The notes under the pieces: model-generated
Seen by the model: the letters and a program-made list of their open reading frames with translations, nothing else
The model's database searches: none
Told to the model about the DNA's origin: nothing
Shown: positions 5,488 to 6,439 of the stretch, in pieces
Numbering within the stretch: the first letter of the stretch is position 1
How the letters are laid out: every line of letters begins with the position of its first letter
From: Deltaproteobacteria bacterium
GTDB taxonomy: Bacteria; Desulfobacterota; Desulfobaccia; Desulfobaccales; 0-14-0-80-60-11
Assembly: GCA_023381945.1 (NCBI GenBank)
Contig: JAMCQY010000215.1
Location: 1-6,439 of the forward strand
Length of the DNA: 6,439 nt
Direction: 5' to 3'
Program-made: the position numbers and the translations under genes

Positions 5488-5518
5488 TTGGTTTAGCCGA
5501 GTTCAAACTCTCAACCAA
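5488..5518. repeat. Nested inverted repeat upstream of the 217-residue gene
   Basis: TTGGTT (5488-5493) is complementary to AACCAA (5513-5518). Nested between them, GAGTT (5499-5503) and AACTC (5506-5510) form a tight inner dyad with a two-base centre. It lies about 100-130 bases before the start at 5618, where an operator might be expected. No clear promoter hexamers could be assigned around it. Confidence 0.35.
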
Positions 5519-5565
5519 GTTCCTTTCCTTTTCCTGTTGGTTAGGAGAGGGCCGGCAAGCCGGTG

Positions 5566-5577
5566 CAGCCCGGGCTG
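5566..5577. promoter_or_regulatory. 12-base perfect palindrome CAGCCCGGGCTG, possible operator
   Basis: CAGCCCGGGCTG is a perfect 12-base dyad ending 40 bases before the ATG of the 217-residue gene. Immediately to its left, CCGG-CAAG-CCGG (5552-5563) forms a second small hairpin. In the leader of that gene the pair could be a regulator site or a 5' UTR structure. GC-rich DNA yields such palindromes by chance more often than AT-rich DNA, so this is tentative. Confidence 0.35.
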
Positions 5578-5617
5578 ATGTGAGAAATTGTCGATGGGGC
5601 GAGTAAGATGAGGAGTT

Positions 5618-6271
5618 ATGTCTGCTGACCAAAGCGGCTCCCTTAACCTGAATCCCGGGAAGGGTCTCGCGGCTGGTCATTCACGGAGGTTGATTTATCT
5701 GCCTATTGTCCATACCCAGGAGGATATGGGCGCCCTCAAGGAACCGGTAGTTCGGGCGACTATGGCAAGGTTAGGGCGGGCCGGCCTGACGCACCATCTG
5801 GCTGCCATCGAGAAGATCTGGAGCGAGATCGAGGATTTTATCGATAGTTTGTCCCTATCATTTGACCGGGTGAGGCTCTACCAGGACGGCTTGCCGATCT
5901 GCGGCCGGGAGATGGAGATCGTCACAGAACTGGCCCAGGCCGGAAACCGCAACCATCGACTGCTGCTGCGCCTGATGAACCGCGGGGCCGTCCTCATGGG
6001 AACGGAGTCAAGTGACCTATTGGTTCAAGAGTATCAGATGGCCAAAGAGTCCCTTACAGGCCGTCCACCCAGGTCGGCTGGGGTGGCGGCGCAGAGGCGG
6101 GATCAGAGCGCTTCTCTACTCCGGCGTCGAGATCAATTTATAGCGCAACGCATCAATGAGACCCTTAAGCCAGGCGAGACTGGCATCCTTTTTCTGGGAA
6201 TGATGCACTCCCTGGGACAATACTTACCTAATGATATCGAGGTGTTCTACCCGCTCCACCGGCCTCGTTGA
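5618..6271 (+). CDS. Uncharacterised conserved protein, 217 residues, with a C-terminal GETGILFLGMMH motif
   Basis: I cannot name this protein. It has no signal peptide or membrane segment and looks soluble. Two segments resemble conserved blocks I associate, from memory, with an unnamed bacterial family: RLIYLPIVHTQEDMG (24-38) near the start, and KPGETGILFLGMMH (184-197) followed by YLPNDIEV (202-209) near the end. VRLYQDGLPICGRE (85-98) lies between. The C-terminal hydrophobic strand ending in Gly-x-x-His loosely recalls the TraB/ChaN-type fold, but that is speculation. The middle (about 130-180) is charged and probably helical. The ATG at 5618 follows AGGAG (5611-5615) by only two bases, an unusually short gap, and the first ~22 residues look non-conserved. 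A TTG at 5690 would match the conserved beginning but directly abuts GGAGG, so it is less likely. A response regulator gene follows after 13 bases, suggesting an operon and a signalling-related role. Confidence 0.8.
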   Translation: MSADQSGSLNLNPGKGLAAGHSRRLIYLPIVHTQEDMGALKEPVVRATMARLGRAGLTHHLAAIEKIWSEIEDFIDSLSLSFDRVRLYQDGLPICGREMEIVTELAQAGNRNHRLLLRLMNRGAVLMGTESSDLLVQEYQMAKESLTGRPPRSAGVAAQRRDQSASLLRRRDQFIAQRINETLKPGETGILFLGMMHSLGQYLPNDIEVFYPLHRPR

Positions 6272-6284
6272 ACCCGGAGGAAAT

Positions 6285-6439
6285 ATGGACCAAAGCACAG
6301 ATCGGGTACTCATTGTGGATGATGATCGAGATATCGGCCAAATGCTCTCTACCCTGATGAAAAAGAGCGGAATAGCCAGCAGGGTGGCTTATGACGGCGA
6401 GACGGCCTTGCAGATGCTTCCCCTGAGTACGCCTGACTT
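6285..6439 (+). CDS. Response regulator, receiver domain start (3' end outside the window)
   Basis: The first 51 codons encode the beginning of a CheY-like receiver domain. A hydrophobic strand, RVLIVDDD (7-14), ends in the acidic residues that bind the metal. An amphipathic helix follows (DIGQMLSTLMKKSGI), then a second strand and helix (ASRVAYDGETALQML). The sequence stops just after STPD, immediately before the strand that should carry the phosphorylated aspartate, so that residue and any output domain (DNA-binding, AAA+, GGDEF or none) are not visible. The ATG at 6285 has GGAGG (6276-6280) four bases upstream. It lies 13 bases after the 217-residue gene on the same strand, so the two are probably co-transcribed. 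Such domains receive phosphate from a histidine kinase, which may be encoded further right. Confidence 0.92.
   Translation, partial: MDQSTDRVLIVDDDRDIGQMLSTLMKKSGIASRVAYDGETALQMLPLSTPD

Larger units (their letters stand above)
4773..5617. other. Long intergenic region with no convincing full-length gene
   Basis: About 845 bases separate the divergent gnd and the 217-residue gene. The gnd leader must start here on the - strand, and the promoter of the right-hand operon should lie toward 5480-5610. Apart from the 18-codon peptide and the listed inverted repeats, I see only weak frames. One of 60 codons on + (5208-5390) follows a GGAGG, but its ATG lies in the arm of a repeat; one of 64 codons on - (5085-5279) reads through the same repeat. 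Neither has recognisable motifs, so neither is called. Several inverted repeats crowd 5081-5209 and 5488-5577. This fits a regulatory or repeat-derived region, or a decayed gene. Confidence 0.6.

Noticed and set aside
5417..5680. 87-codon - strand frame overlapping the start of the 217-residue gene
   Set aside because: Low-complexity Gln/Ser/Pro-rich product, antisense overlap with a better-supported gene, and no motif.

Overview
The window is a chromosomal segment of about 56 to 58% GC by eye. It most resembles a Gram-negative anaerobe of the Desulfobacterota (former Deltaproteobacteria), for example a Syntrophobacterales or Desulfobacca relative. This rests on protein flavour (a phenylacetate-CoA ligase tail, the residue choices in Gnd and Zwf) and on the GC-rich interspersed repeats. 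The placement is an inference, not a demonstrated one.

Layout. Bases 1-314 hold the C-terminal end of a phenylacetate-CoA ligase-type enzyme on the + strand. A short repeat-bearing spacer with a good promoter follows, then two class II serine tRNA genes in tandem (UGA at 456-543, GCU at 608-699). A 66-residue two-helix membrane protein of unknown function follows (829-1029, +). Facing it on the - strand is a compact three-gene operon, gnd-zwf-pgl (4772 down to 1066), which encodes the whole oxidative branch of the pentose phosphate pathway. Next comes a gap of roughly 845 bases (4773-5617) without a convincing normal-sized gene. It contains a possible 18-codon hydrophobic peptide and a dense block of inverted repeats, including a perfect three-way-junction fold at 5155-5209. 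The right end carries a 217-residue protein of an uncharacterised family (5618-6271, +) and, 13 bases later, the start of a response regulator cut off by the window edge.

How the genes work together. Zwf oxidises glucose-6-phosphate to 6-phosphogluconolactone, Pgl hydrolyses the lactone, and Gnd oxidatively decarboxylates 6-phosphogluconate to ribulose-5-phosphate. Together they yield two reduced nicotinamide cofactors (normally NADPH). The genes are stacked tightly: the zwf Shine-Dalgarno starts right at the gnd stop codon, and the pgl start overlaps the zwf stop as ATGA. This makes co-transcription and translational coupling likely. The right-end pair looks like the beginning of a separate signalling operon.

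The main candidates for something not yet described are the structured intergenic block at 5081-5209, the 18-codon peptide upstream of gnd, the two related CCGCCCCTACA repeats, and the unknown protein paired with a response regulator. I saw no CRISPR array, insertion sequence, integrase, rRNA or defence system.
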